A stretch of 9,292 nucleotides of DNA from Bacteroidales bacterium (GCA_009774765.1 VSOK01000068.1:1-9292), one strand, 5' to 3'; positions 1-7,487 are shown, numbered from the stretch's first letter. Numbers and translations are program-made. Notes: a model not told the origin generated them from the sequence alone.

Positions 1-1
1 G

Positions 2-1045
2 GATATTTCCCGGGAACATGATAACCTGTGGCTCATATCACTGAGACTGTCCGACAAGTCCGGCAATTACGTGGACATCGTGGCGGGAAGTACCGTGAAA
101 TATCTGGAAGGAGGCAAATATTCCCTTGTAGCTGCCAATGCCGGCAACAGGGACTTTACGGCTTCCGCTTCCATGGACGGGAATGACATCACTCCTCTGG
201 AAGGCAGCATATCCGTGACAAGGAGCAATGACAGATATACCCTGTCGCTTCTGCTGAAAGGCCGGGACATAAGCCTTCAGGCACTTGTCAGAGGGAAGAA
301 TATCTATTTTGAAAAGGATATACTTGATCCTATGCCAAAGGCCGAGGGGATCACTTTCACCAGTGACGAGAAGATACACAGCAAAGTCCTTGACCGGGAG
401 ATGCTGTATTCCGTATATCTTCCACAAAGCTATGACGGAGTAAAGGAATTCCCGATCCTGTATATCCTGCATGGGATGTGGGGGACCAACAACGACTGGT
501 TCAACCATAACAGGATCCATGAATATGCGGCCTATAATGAGGAGCATGGAGGCAAGGAGGTGATCATAGTCTCCCCGAATGCCTTTGACTCGTTCTATTG
601 CGACGGTTATATGACTGGTATAAACTTCAAGACATATTTCTTCGAGGAATTCATACCGCACATTGAAAGTACATATAAGGTCAAGAAAGGGCGTGGATAC
701 AGGGCTATAGGAGGATTGTCGATGGGAGGTTACGGCTCCTTGTATTCAGGTCTGCTCCATCCGGAGATGTTCAGTCTCATATACGCATGTTCTGCTGCAT
801 GTTATGGTGTCCAAGGACAGACTCCTGTCCTGAGATCCCTCGTGAAGGATACGGGTAACCTTCCGGAAGTTGTGCTTGAGATGGGGACTGAAGATTCACT
901 GTTCCCGGACAACGAGCGTTTTGTCAAGGAACTTGATGCGGCAGGCGTCCAGTATGAATACATTACCAGACGCGGTGCGCATGATTCCAAGTTCTGGGAA
1001 CAATGCTCACCTAAGATACTCCGTAAACTGAACGGAATATATTAA
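2..1045 (+). CDS. Secreted alpha/beta-hydrolase esterase (putative esterase/CE1-like family), 5'-truncated by window edge
   Basis: The frame is open from the first complete codon (base 2) to TAA at 1043-1045, giving 347 visible residues. A GTG at 71 could be read as a start, but the codons upstream continue a plausible protein (LWLISLRLSDKSGNY), so the true start lies outside the window. Residues 1 to about 100 form a beta-rich region with alternating hydrophobic residues that I cannot assign. From about residue 110 there is an esterase-D/CE1-type hydrolase: oxyanion-region HGMWGTNNDW (about 157-166), nucleophile elbow GGLSMGG (Ser240, codon 719-721), probable acid in MGTEDSLFPDN (Asp298) and catalytic His in RRGAHD (His327). 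The family removes acyl groups such as acetate or ferulate from polysaccharides or small esters; the substrate cannot be read here. A GH3 gene starts 16 bp downstream, so the two are probably co-transcribed. The fold call is firm, the substrate is inference. Confidence 0.88.
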   Translation, partial: DISREHDNLWLISLRLSDKSGNYVDIVAGSTVKYLEGGKYSLVAANAGNRDFTASASMDGNDITPLEGSISVTRSNDRYTLSLLLKGRDISLQALVRGKNIYFEKDILDPMPKAEGITFTSDEKIHSKVLDREMLYSVYLPQSYDGVKEFPILYILHGMWGTNNDWFNHNRIHEYAAYNEEHGGKEVIIVSPNAFDSFYCDGYMTGINFKTYFFEEFIPHIESTYKVKKGRGYRAIGGLSMGGYGSLYSGLLHPEMFSLIYACSAACYGVQGQTPVLRSLVKDTGNLPEVVLEMGTEDSLFPDNERFVKELDAAGVQYEYITRRGAHDSKFWEQCSPKILRKLNGIY

Positions 1046-1061
1046 CCACTAAACAATAGTT

Positions 1062-3344
1062 ATGACAGAAAAAAAAATGATTGTTGCCGGAATGGCTCTC
1101 GTAGCGGGGCTATCGGCATTTACAGCCTCCGCCCAGGTCCGCCTGAAAGGGGAGGGAAATATCGACGAGGTCATTTCAGCCATGACCGTCGAGGAAAAGG
1201 TACACATGGTGCTCGGCACCGGAATGGCCGGTCCTGATGCCACATTCCCCGGTACGGCCGGAAGCACATACCCGATAGAGCGTCTCGGCATACCTGCCGT
1301 GTATCTTGCTGACGGACCTCATCAGCTGTGGATGAACTCCCGCAGGGAATTTGACAGCAAGACATATTATACCACCGAATATCCTACTTCCCTGACACTT
1401 TCCGCTACATGGAACCGCGAGCTCGCCTCGAAGATGGGAAAGGGACTCGGAGAGGAAGTCCGTGACTATGGTCTCGATGTGCTTCTTGCCCCTGGACTTA
1501 ACCTTGTGAGAAACCCTCTCGGAGGCCGTGCGCACGAATATTTCTCGGAAGATCCCGTATTGGGAGGAAAGATGGCGGCCGCGTATGTCAACGGCCTGCA
1601 AAGTACAGGTGCCGGAGCCTGCATCAAGCATTTCGTGGCAAACAACCAGGAGACCAACCGCACCGGAAACGACGCTCAGGTCAGTGAAAGGGCTTTGCGC
1701 GAGCTGTATCTGAAAAGCTTTGAAATAGCCGTGAAGGAAGCTCAGCCATGGACCCTTATGACATCCTATGGTATCGTGAACGGAACATATACTCCAGAGA
1801 GTCATTTCCTTTGCACTGAAGTGTTGAGGGATGAATGGGGATATGACGGTGTCGTCATGTCCGACTGGAATGCAGGCAAAGATGCCGTTGCCTCGATGAA
1901 GGCTGGAAACAATATGATGCAGCCTGGTCAGGAGCGTCAGTACAAGGCTATTCTGGCAGCCGTGAAAAACGGGGAACTGTCCGAGGACATATTGGATGCG
2001 AACGTGCGTGAAGTGCTCAGGCTCGTATGCCGCTCCCTTACTTTCAACGGAAGGGAGATCACGAATGCTCCGGACCTCAAGGCACACGCTGCCGATGCGA
2101 GGGTCATCGGAGGTGAAGGTGCCGTACTGCTTCAGAACGACGGGGTGCTTCCTTTCGCTCCATCCGTAAAGAATGTCGCTCTTTACGGTATCGCTTCATA
2201 CGATATCATTTCAGGAGGAATGGGCTTCGGCGGAGTCAACATAAGCCCGTTCACTGTTTCCCTGGTGGAAGGTCTCAGAAATGGAGGATACAATGTGGAC
2301 AAGACTGTGCAGAAGGCATATTCGGCCCATATCCAGGCTGAGACACGCAGGATTTTCCCTCACGGGAAACCGCCTTTCTCACTTGTTCCGCTTCAGAGGC
2401 CTGACGAACTTGTACTTGCAGCCGAGCCTCTTGCCGCCGCTGCCGGACAGAACGATGTGGCCATCATTACATTGGGACGTAAGATGGGTGAGGCTTCGGA
2501 CCTTATGTCAAGGCAGTTCAACCTTACTGAGGGAGAGCGCAAGATGATCGAGGCTGTCAGCGAGGCATATCACGCTGCCGGCAAGAAGGTCGTTGTCATC
2601 CTTAACCTTAGCTGCGCCCTTGAGACTGCTTCATGGAAAGGTCAGGCCGATGCAGTGCTCTGCGCGTTCCAGGGGGGAGAGCAGATAGGAAACAGCATCA
2701 CCGATGTGCTCAGCGGTAAGGTGAATCCTTCAGGAAAGCTTCCTGTGACATTTGCCGTCAACTATGGCGACGCTCCTGCCGACAAGAACTTCCCTCACGA
2801 TATAGAGCCTGTCATGGACTTCTCCGCATTGTTCGGAATGAAGGAAAATCAGGAGAAGAAAGATCCTGTACGTAACGTGGACTATACAGTCTACGAGGAG
2901 AGCATCTATGTAGGCTACAGGTATTTCGACACCTTCGGCAAAGAAGTTTCCTTCCCGTTCGGCTTCGGTCTGAGCTACACCACTTTCGGCTACGAGATTA
3001 TAAGCTCCGCAATTGATGGTGACAGGTGCGAACTCAAGGTGAAGGTGACCAACACCGGCAAGGTGGCAGGAAAGGATGTCGTACAGCTTTATGTGAGCGC
3101 GCCTAAGGGCAAACTTGAGAAGCCGACAAAAGAGCTGAAGGCATTCGGCAAGACCGCTCTTCTTGCTCCGGGCGAGAGCGAAGTCCTTACTATCGGCTGG
3201 AATGTTATGGATATGGCCTCATTCAATGAGAAGACCTCGGCATGGGAACTCGCCAAAGGCACATATCAGTGGCACGTATGCTCATCTTCTGCAAAAGTTG
3301 AAGCTACAGCCACACAGAAGATTGCTAAAGAAAGAACAATGTAA
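1062..3344 (+). CDS. Periplasmic glycoside hydrolase family 3 (beta-glucosidase-like)
   Basis: This complete 760-residue protein has the usual length of bacterial multidomain GH3 enzymes. Residues 1-24 are a type I signal peptide ending ASA|Q, so it is exported, probably to the periplasm. The N-terminal barrel domain (about 35-330) carries ADGP (Asp84, glycone binding), GGRAHEYFSEDP (154-165), KHFVANNQE (Lys189-His190) and YDGVVMSDW with nucleophile Asp268 (codon 1863-1865). The alpha/beta sandwich domain (about 350-580) has GEASD, where Glu477 is the likely acid/base by family comparison. FPFGFGLSYTTF (631-642) leads into a C-terminal fibronectin-III-like domain (about 655-750) with VTNTGKVAGKDVVQLYVS. 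The family removes terminal beta-linked glucose, xylose or related sugars; specificity is not readable. An in-frame ATG at 1077 follows a run of nine A residues, but ATG 1062 gives the better signal peptide n-region. No Shine-Dalgarno is visible. It lies 16 bp after the esterase, suggesting a shared transcript. Confidence 0.95.
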   Translation: MTEKKMIVAGMALVAGLSAFTASAQVRLKGEGNIDEVISAMTVEEKVHMVLGTGMAGPDATFPGTAGSTYPIERLGIPAVYLADGPHQLWMNSRREFDSKTYYTTEYPTSLTLSATWNRELASKMGKGLGEEVRDYGLDVLLAPGLNLVRNPLGGRAHEYFSEDPVLGGKMAAAYVNGLQSTGAGACIKHFVANNQETNRTGNDAQVSERALRELYLKSFEIAVKEAQPWTLMTSYGIVNGTYTPESHFLCTEVLRDEWGYDGVVMSDWNAGKDAVASMKAGNNMMQPGQERQYKAILAAVKNGELSEDILDANVREVLRLVCRSLTFNGREITNAPDLKAHAADARVIGGEGAVLLQNDGVLPFAPSVKNVALYGIASYDIISGGMGFGGVNISPFTVSLVEGLRNGGYNVDKTVQKAYSAHIQAETRRIFPHGKPPFSLVPLQRPDELVLAAEPLAAAAGQNDVAIITLGRKMGEASDLMSRQFNLTEGERKMIEAVSEAYHAAGKKVVVILNLSCALETASWKGQADAVLCAFQGGEQIGNSITDVLSGKVNPSGKLPVTFAVNYGDAPADKNFPHDIEPVMDFSALFGMKENQEKKDPVRNVDYTVYEESIYVGYRYFDTFGKEVSFPFGFGLSYTTFGYEIISSAIDGDRCELKVKVTNTGKVAGKDVVQLYVSAPKGKLEKPTKELKAFGKTALLAPGESEVLTIGWNVMDMASFNEKTSAWELAKGTYQWHVCSSSAKVEATATQKIAKERTM

Positions 3345-3366
3345 TTATAACCTATTCCTATAAATC

Positions 3367-3402
3367 AGCAGGGGACAGCCTTTCAAATGGTCGTCCCCTG
3401 TT
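3367..3402. terminator. Bidirectional hairpin terminator between convergent genes
   Basis: A perfect 8-bp inverted repeat, CAGGGGAC at 3369-3376 and GTCCCCTG at 3393-3400, lies in the 72-bp gap between the GH3 stop and the ispG stop. The outer end can extend by a G-T and an A-T pair, and inside one mismatch a short GCC/GGT pairing is possible. The GC-rich stem is followed by only short, broken T runs on either strand, so it is a weak match to a textbook intrinsic terminator. Its position between convergent units supports termination in both directions. Confidence 0.7.
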
Positions 3403-3416
3403 CCGTATAATGACGG

Positions 3417-4763
3417 TTATCTGTCCTGGTCCTGCTGTCCTTCTATAAGCTCGAGAAGCTTGTCAATCGCTTCTGATTCAGGGATATGGCGAAGGAGGGG
3501 AGTCTTTCCCTTATAGATGGAAACCATACCGTTTCCTTCACCGACATAACCCCAGTCGGCATCAGCCATTTCTCCCGGACCGTTCACTATACAGCCCATA
3601 ACGGCAATCACCATCCCTTTGAGATGAGATGTGCGCCGCTTTACTTCATTGAAAGTGCTTTCCAGATTATACATAGTACGTCCGCATCCTGGGCAGGCAA
3701 CATATTCAGGACGGTAGAAACGTCTTCTGGCAGCCTGCATGAGTTCATCGGCAAGATATTCTGAATATCCGCTTCCGTCAAGCACCTGCTCCATACCGCT
3801 CTCGTCAGTATAAGTGCCGCAGATTACCACATCATCAAGTTCCTTGTCAAGAAGCCTTTTACCGAAATCGCACGAAACGTCAAGCAGCAGCCTTTCTCGT
3901 GAAGGTGAACAATACGTTGCGACAGCCTTGCGTCCTTCAATTGACACAGAAGACAGACTCGAATGGAGCCTGCGGCCATATCTGTCAGCAAGATATCGAG
4001 CCACCGGAAGCTCGTTTACCGGAGGCTCGGTCAATGAGACACGGACAGTATCGCCTATGCCCTCTGAAAGAAGAGCAGATATGCCTACCGCTGATTTTAT
4101 CCTTCCGGAATCCCCGTTGCCGGCTTCAGTAACCCCAAGATGAAGAGGGAAAACGACTCCACGCTCCTTCATAGCTGCGGCGAGCAGACGGTATGCTTCC
4201 ACCATAACTATCGTATTGCTTGCCTTGAGCGATACCACCACATTGTAGAAATCATTTTCAATGCACATTTCCAGCCATTCCATCACCGCCTCCTTCATCG
4301 CAAGGGGAGTATTGCCGTAAAGACCGGTAATACGCTCTCCGAGCGATCCGTGGTTGAGACCGATCCTCAATGCCGTACCGCACTCTCTGCACACATCCAC
4401 AAGCCTTGCAAACTGCTCGCGAGCCTTCTCGTGATCCTTATGGAAATTGCCTGGATTGATACGTACCTTCTCCGCCACACGTGCGGCAGCAATTGCTATT
4501 TCAGAAGAGAAATGCACGTCAGCCACAAGGGGAGTGCCGATACCGCGCCCACGCAGACGTGACTTGATTTCAGCCAGATTCTCAACATCTTTCAACGACG
4601 GTACAGTCAGACGTATCATCTGAGCTCCGGCTTCCGCAAGGCCGATGCACTGGGCCACCGAAGCATCCACATCCGCCGTATGCGTATTGCACATAGTCTG
4701 TACTACTATAGGATTGTCTCCTCCTATTGTTATATTTCCTGCTTTTACTTCAAGAGTGCGCAT
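3417..4763 (-). CDS. ispG: 4-hydroxy-3-methylbut-2-enyl diphosphate synthase (flavodoxin/ferredoxin), shortened Bacteroidota/plant-type
   Basis: IspG (GcpE) reductively converts MEcPP to HMBPP, the penultimate step of the MEP isoprenoid pathway, in the cytoplasm with a [4Fe-4S] cluster. The 448 residues start with a TIM barrel (about 1-250) containing IVVQTMCNTHTADV, PLVADVHF, KVRINPGN, LRIGLNHGSL and RVSLTEPPV. The C-terminal cluster domain has ACPGCGRT (Cys357, Cys360) and MGCIVNGPGEMADADWGYVG (Cys391, Glu398), the full expected ligand set. The GRT and EMADADxGYVG wording is of the plant/Bacteroidota kind, not the E. coli kind. About 85 extra residues (about 262-345) separate the two domains. 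That is longer than the short linker of E. coli IspG (about 372 aa in total) but, from memory, far shorter than the insert of typical Bacteroidota and plant enzymes (600 aa or more). ATG 4763 aligns with the family N-terminus. It is last in the operon, 12 bp after the preceding stop. Confidence 0.96.
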   Translation of the reverse strand: MRTLEVKAGNITIGGDNPIVVQTMCNTHTADVDASVAQCIGLAEAGAQMIRLTVPSLKDVENLAEIKSRLRGRGIGTPLVADVHFSSEIAIAAARVAEKVRINPGNFHKDHEKAREQFARLVDVCRECGTALRIGLNHGSLGERITGLYGNTPLAMKEAVMEWLEMCIENDFYNVVVSLKASNTIVMVEAYRLLAAAMKERGVVFPLHLGVTEAGNGDSGRIKSAVGISALLSEGIGDTVRVSLTEPPVNELPVARYLADRYGRRLHSSLSSVSIEGRKAVATYCSPSRERLLLDVSCDFGKRLLDKELDDVVICGTYTDESGMEQVLDGSGYSEYLADELMQAARRRFYRPEYVACPGCGRTMYNLESTFNEVKRRTSHLKGMVIAVMGCIVNGPGEMADADWGYVGEGNGMVSIYKGKTPLLRHIPESEAIDKLLELIEGQQDQDR

Positions 4764-4775
4764 AGCTGTAATGTA

Positions 4776-5639
4776 TTATTGTTCATCTTTGATATCAACG
4801 GCTGCCGCCGGATTCCTTCTCTGTTCAAACTGACGCCTTGCCTCTCTTTTGAGTTCGTGGCTTGTCTTTCCTATCCTTTTTGTTATCTGGAAATGCAGAC
4901 TGACGCTGAAAATGAAATTTGAAGGATAAGCATAGCGGTAATAGTATTCGCTGTAGTAATCAGGCTTGTACAGGGAAGACATACCATATTTGTACATGGC
5001 ATTGAAATGTATCTCCACAGGATCAAATACAAATCCGAATCCTGCTCCTCCCTTGATTCCATAGTCAAAACGCCTGTCAGTCGGCAGGAATGAGTCCGCG
5101 ATATCCGAGTGGAAGCCATCACCCCAACGGTGTATGGAAAGCCTGTATCCTGCATAGAATCCGAGATTGACCATCAGCTTCATCTTCCAGAAATCAAAAT
5201 GGCAATGGGCGAGCACAGGCAGCTCCACCACATCCATAATGGCATTGCGGGCACCTTCGACCTCATAGCCTTCATCCAGACTGTAGCCCTCCCTGGCATA
5301 GAAAAGACCGGCCTGGATTCCGAAATACGGCATATAGCCGAACATCTTTCCATATCTTGTCCAGGTGACTCCGAAATTGACGGGCACGAACTGCATGCTC
5401 TGCCTCATTGAAGGATTCCAGTTCATCTGGTTGAGAGCCATACCATAATGCACTCCTATCATCGTATAGTCATTGATTACGGTCTTTTTCTTGAAGTCGA
5501 CCGAATCAAGATATTCGTCCGTAATCACAATCTCCTCTTCTTCAACCGTGATATTGCCTATCTTGACCTGATTGTCCTGCGCATACGATATGGTGCAGGA
5601 CAATAGTATCGCAATAAATATGTATGTTATCCTGTTCAT
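4776..5639 (-). CDS. Outer-membrane beta-barrel-like protein (porin family, function unknown)
   Basis: The chosen start is ATG at 5639 (287 residues), 2 bp after the upstream stop. A GTG at 5642 would overlap that TAG and add one residue, which is less likely. Residues 1-20 are a signal peptide with a probable cleavage SYA|QDNQ; Cys15 in AILLSC weakly resembles a lipobox, but the later A|Q site suits a barrel protein better. After an acidic stretch (VEEEEIVITDEYLD), from about residue 45 to 252 there are many amphipathic, aromatic-rich strands (MIGVHYGMALNQMNW, VPVNFGVTWTRYG, YFGIQAGLFYAREGY, GGAGFGFVF, FIFSVSLHFQI) separated by polar turns, the pattern of small Bacteroidota outer-membrane barrels. 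It ends in a charged tail of about 35 residues (KREARRQFEQRR) beyond the last strand, probably periplasmic. No function is recognisable. Placement between the Ig-like lipoprotein and ispG suggests a conserved envelope role, which is inference. Confidence 0.82.
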   Translation of the reverse strand: MNRITYIFIAILLSCTISYAQDNQVKIGNITVEEEEIVITDEYLDSVDFKKKTVINDYTMIGVHYGMALNQMNWNPSMRQSMQFVPVNFGVTWTRYGKMFGYMPYFGIQAGLFYAREGYSLDEGYEVEGARNAIMDVVELPVLAHCHFDFWKMKLMVNLGFYAGYRLSIHRWGDGFHSDIADSFLPTDRRFDYGIKGGAGFGFVFDPVEIHFNAMYKYGMSSLYKPDYYSEYYYRYAYPSNFIFSVSLHFQITKRIGKTSHELKREARRQFEQRRNPAAAVDIKDEQ

Positions 5640-5641
5640 CA

Positions 5642-7486
5642 CTATCTGAAAAGTTCCGCTAAATTGATACTCTGCTCAAGCTCTGTCATTTCCGGAATAT
5701 CTATCAGGAACGTACCGTCCGCCAGCTTGTAGAATTTGACCTTTTCCGGCTGTTTGTGCTGCAGAAGATTACCTGTGTCCACAAGACCGTTCCTGTTCAG
5801 GTCTTCCGTGATCCTTATCGAGTATTTTCCTGCTTTGATATACGGGAAATTGAGCGTACAGTCACTGTCAATGATATATGAACGCAGAACTTTGTCGCGT
5901 TTTTCATTCAGAAGGTCCACAATATATTTGTTGTGCACATCACTCAGCACAAGATTCATGGAACTGAGCTTGTCATCATTCGGAAGGCTCACCTTGACTT
6001 CTGTGCTGTCATTATAGAATCCGTTGATATCCACAAATTTCCGATGTGGCACCTTAAGGAAATATTCATATCCTGGCATAAGTTTGACATCAGGACGGAT
6101 GACATATTTCCTGAGATTCAGGCTGTCACGGACGACTGTATATGAAGCTTTTGATTCCTGCTGTCTCGGATTTAGATATCTGAAGGAAAGAGAATCAAAG
6201 GCTGATTTCACAAGAGGGTATTTGAATTCCATCTCAAATCCGTACTGCTCTATAGTCTCCGGCTGGGCATTGACGGTAAAGACCGCCGTGGTGTCCTCCT
6301 TCTTTATGTCCCTCCTTGAACTCTTTGCCGCTGCGGCTGTCTTGCGCGGTTTGGTGAGCTTGATCTCTTCCACTACCGGCGCAAGCTGCCAAAGTGAATC
6401 TGTCTTCATATAGGAAACACTCAGGAAAAGCGTATCCGGCTGCGGACGCGGATCATTTATCCATATCTCAAGACTGTCCCTCTGAAGATTGAACTGGGTA
6501 ATCAGCTTCTCCGGAGGAACGCCTTTAATCCATATTGAGTCAAGCTGAGCATAGGGAGCCATAAAGGTTATGTACGCAGTGCGTTCTCCTATACGTTCCT
6601 TATTGACTATCATCTGTTTGGACGGGGTTTCCCTGAAAAGGTTCAGCTCATACTCTGTCTTCCTTGCAAGGCAGGCAAGTGTATCTGTCATAAGATATTT
6701 GTGAAGTTCCGGTATAGAGTCATTCACTTTTATCGAAGGACGGATTACAGAATCCAGAAATGCAATCTTTTCATTGTTGTCCGGATCGTATCTGTTATTC
6801 CTGTTTTCATCCATAATCGCATAAAGCCGGTACAGGGTGTCAGGAATGTTCCTGAGGCAGAAGAATCCCCAGTCATCGGTCTTTACGGCCGCATCAGGTC
6901 TGCGCAGATATATCAGGGAGTCGGTAGGAACCTTCACAGTGTCATTGATCGCGGTGAAGTCCCCCTGGTATTTGTAGAGCATAACCGTCGCATTCTTTAC
7001 CGGCATCAGAGTATTGCAGTCAAGCACGCTTCCGGTAATCATCATAGAATCAATCTTTTCCCCTGTGGAGAAAGTAAGGGTGAATCCCGGGAACATATTA
7101 CCCTCGTTGTTGTCGGCTATGGCATTTGTAAGGTCCAGCGTATATGTCTTGTTGGAATCAAGGTCGTTTTCAAAATAGACTATTACCGACTTGCCCTTTA
7201 TCTTATATTTGGGAGCCTTCTCCAAAGGAGGGGAGAGGAATATGTTCTGCTGCTCCTTGACAACTACATATTCGTCGAAAGTAAAGGAAAGTCTGGTCTT
7301 GTGGACCGGTATCATCGTCGCTCCGTCATAAGGCTCTATCTTCCTGATGACAGGAGGAATGGTGTCTTTAGGTCCTCCGCTCGGAGGTGTGGTCGTATTT
7401 GCACAGGAATGCGAGAACATCACAGCCCCGAGTACGAGTCCTACCGGTATGGCAGGGAAATATTTTGAGAAAAAACGTCTGATCAT
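5642..7486 (-). CDS. Ig-like (Big_5) domain putative lipoprotein with transthyretin-like modules
   Basis: The chosen start is ATG at 7486 (614 residues), one base after the rel stop (TAATATG). An in-frame start at 7513 would add nine polar residues before the signal sequence and overlap rel by 26 bp, so it is rejected. Residues 1-27 are a signal sequence with Cys28 as probable lipidation site; SHSC has an unusual His at -2. The next residues, TPPSGGPKDTIPPVI, are typical of a widespread Bacteroidota lipoprotein family. A Big_5-type Ig-like domain (about 41-142: RLSFTFDEYV, KTYTLDLTNAIADNNEG, FTLTFSTGE) is followed by a carboxypeptidase-regulatory/transthyretin-like module (about 150-240: ITGSVLDC, VKNATVMLY, YRLYAIMDENRNNRYD). 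The middle is beta-rich and unassigned, with a basic, Ala/Ser-rich linker KTAAAAKSSRRDIKK. The C-terminus repeats a similar module (about 520-600: GKYSIRITEDLNRNGLVD). The molecular function is unknown; it is probably a membrane-anchored envelope protein translationally coupled to rel. Confidence 0.88.
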   Translation of the reverse strand: MIRRFFSKYFPAIPVGLVLGAVMFSHSCANTTTPPSGGPKDTIPPVIRKIEPYDGATMIPVHKTRLSFTFDEYVVVKEQQNIFLSPPLEKAPKYKIKGKSVIVYFENDLDSNKTYTLDLTNAIADNNEGNMFPGFTLTFSTGEKIDSMMITGSVLDCNTLMPVKNATVMLYKYQGDFTAINDTVKVPTDSLIYLRRPDAAVKTDDWGFFCLRNIPDTLYRLYAIMDENRNNRYDPDNNEKIAFLDSVIRPSIKVNDSIPELHKYLMTDTLACLARKTEYELNLFRETPSKQMIVNKERIGERTAYITFMAPYAQLDSIWIKGVPPEKLITQFNLQRDSLEIWINDPRPQPDTLFLSVSYMKTDSLWQLAPVVEEIKLTKPRKTAAAAKSSRRDIKKEDTTAVFTVNAQPETIEQYGFEMEFKYPLVKSAFDSLSFRYLNPRQQESKASYTVVRDSLNLRKYVIRPDVKLMPGYEYFLKVPHRKFVDINGFYNDSTEVKVSLPNDDKLSSMNLVLSDVHNKYIVDLLNEKRDKVLRSYIIDSDCTLNFPYIKAGKYSIRITEDLNRNGLVDTGNLLQHKQPEKVKFYKLADGTFLIDIPEMTELEQSINLAELFR

Positions 7487-7487
7487 A

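Noticed and set aside
38..661. Minus-strand open frame of 207 codons opposite the esterase
   Set aside because: It is antisense to the esterase catalytic domain with no recognisable features of its own.
71..1045. GTG at 71 as the start of the esterase
   Set aside because: The frame stays open to the left edge and encodes plausible protein sequence there; a start at 71 would cut into a beta-rich domain and leave no signal peptide.
1176..2087. Long minus-strand open frame (303 codons) inside the GH3 gene
   Set aside because: It is fully antisense to a clear GH3 catalytic domain, its translation resembles no family I know, and long antisense frames are expected opposite such codon use.
3345..3416. 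Small gene or RNA in the 72-bp convergent gap
   Set aside because: The only structure seen is the terminator-like hairpin; there is no room for a separate promoter and gene.
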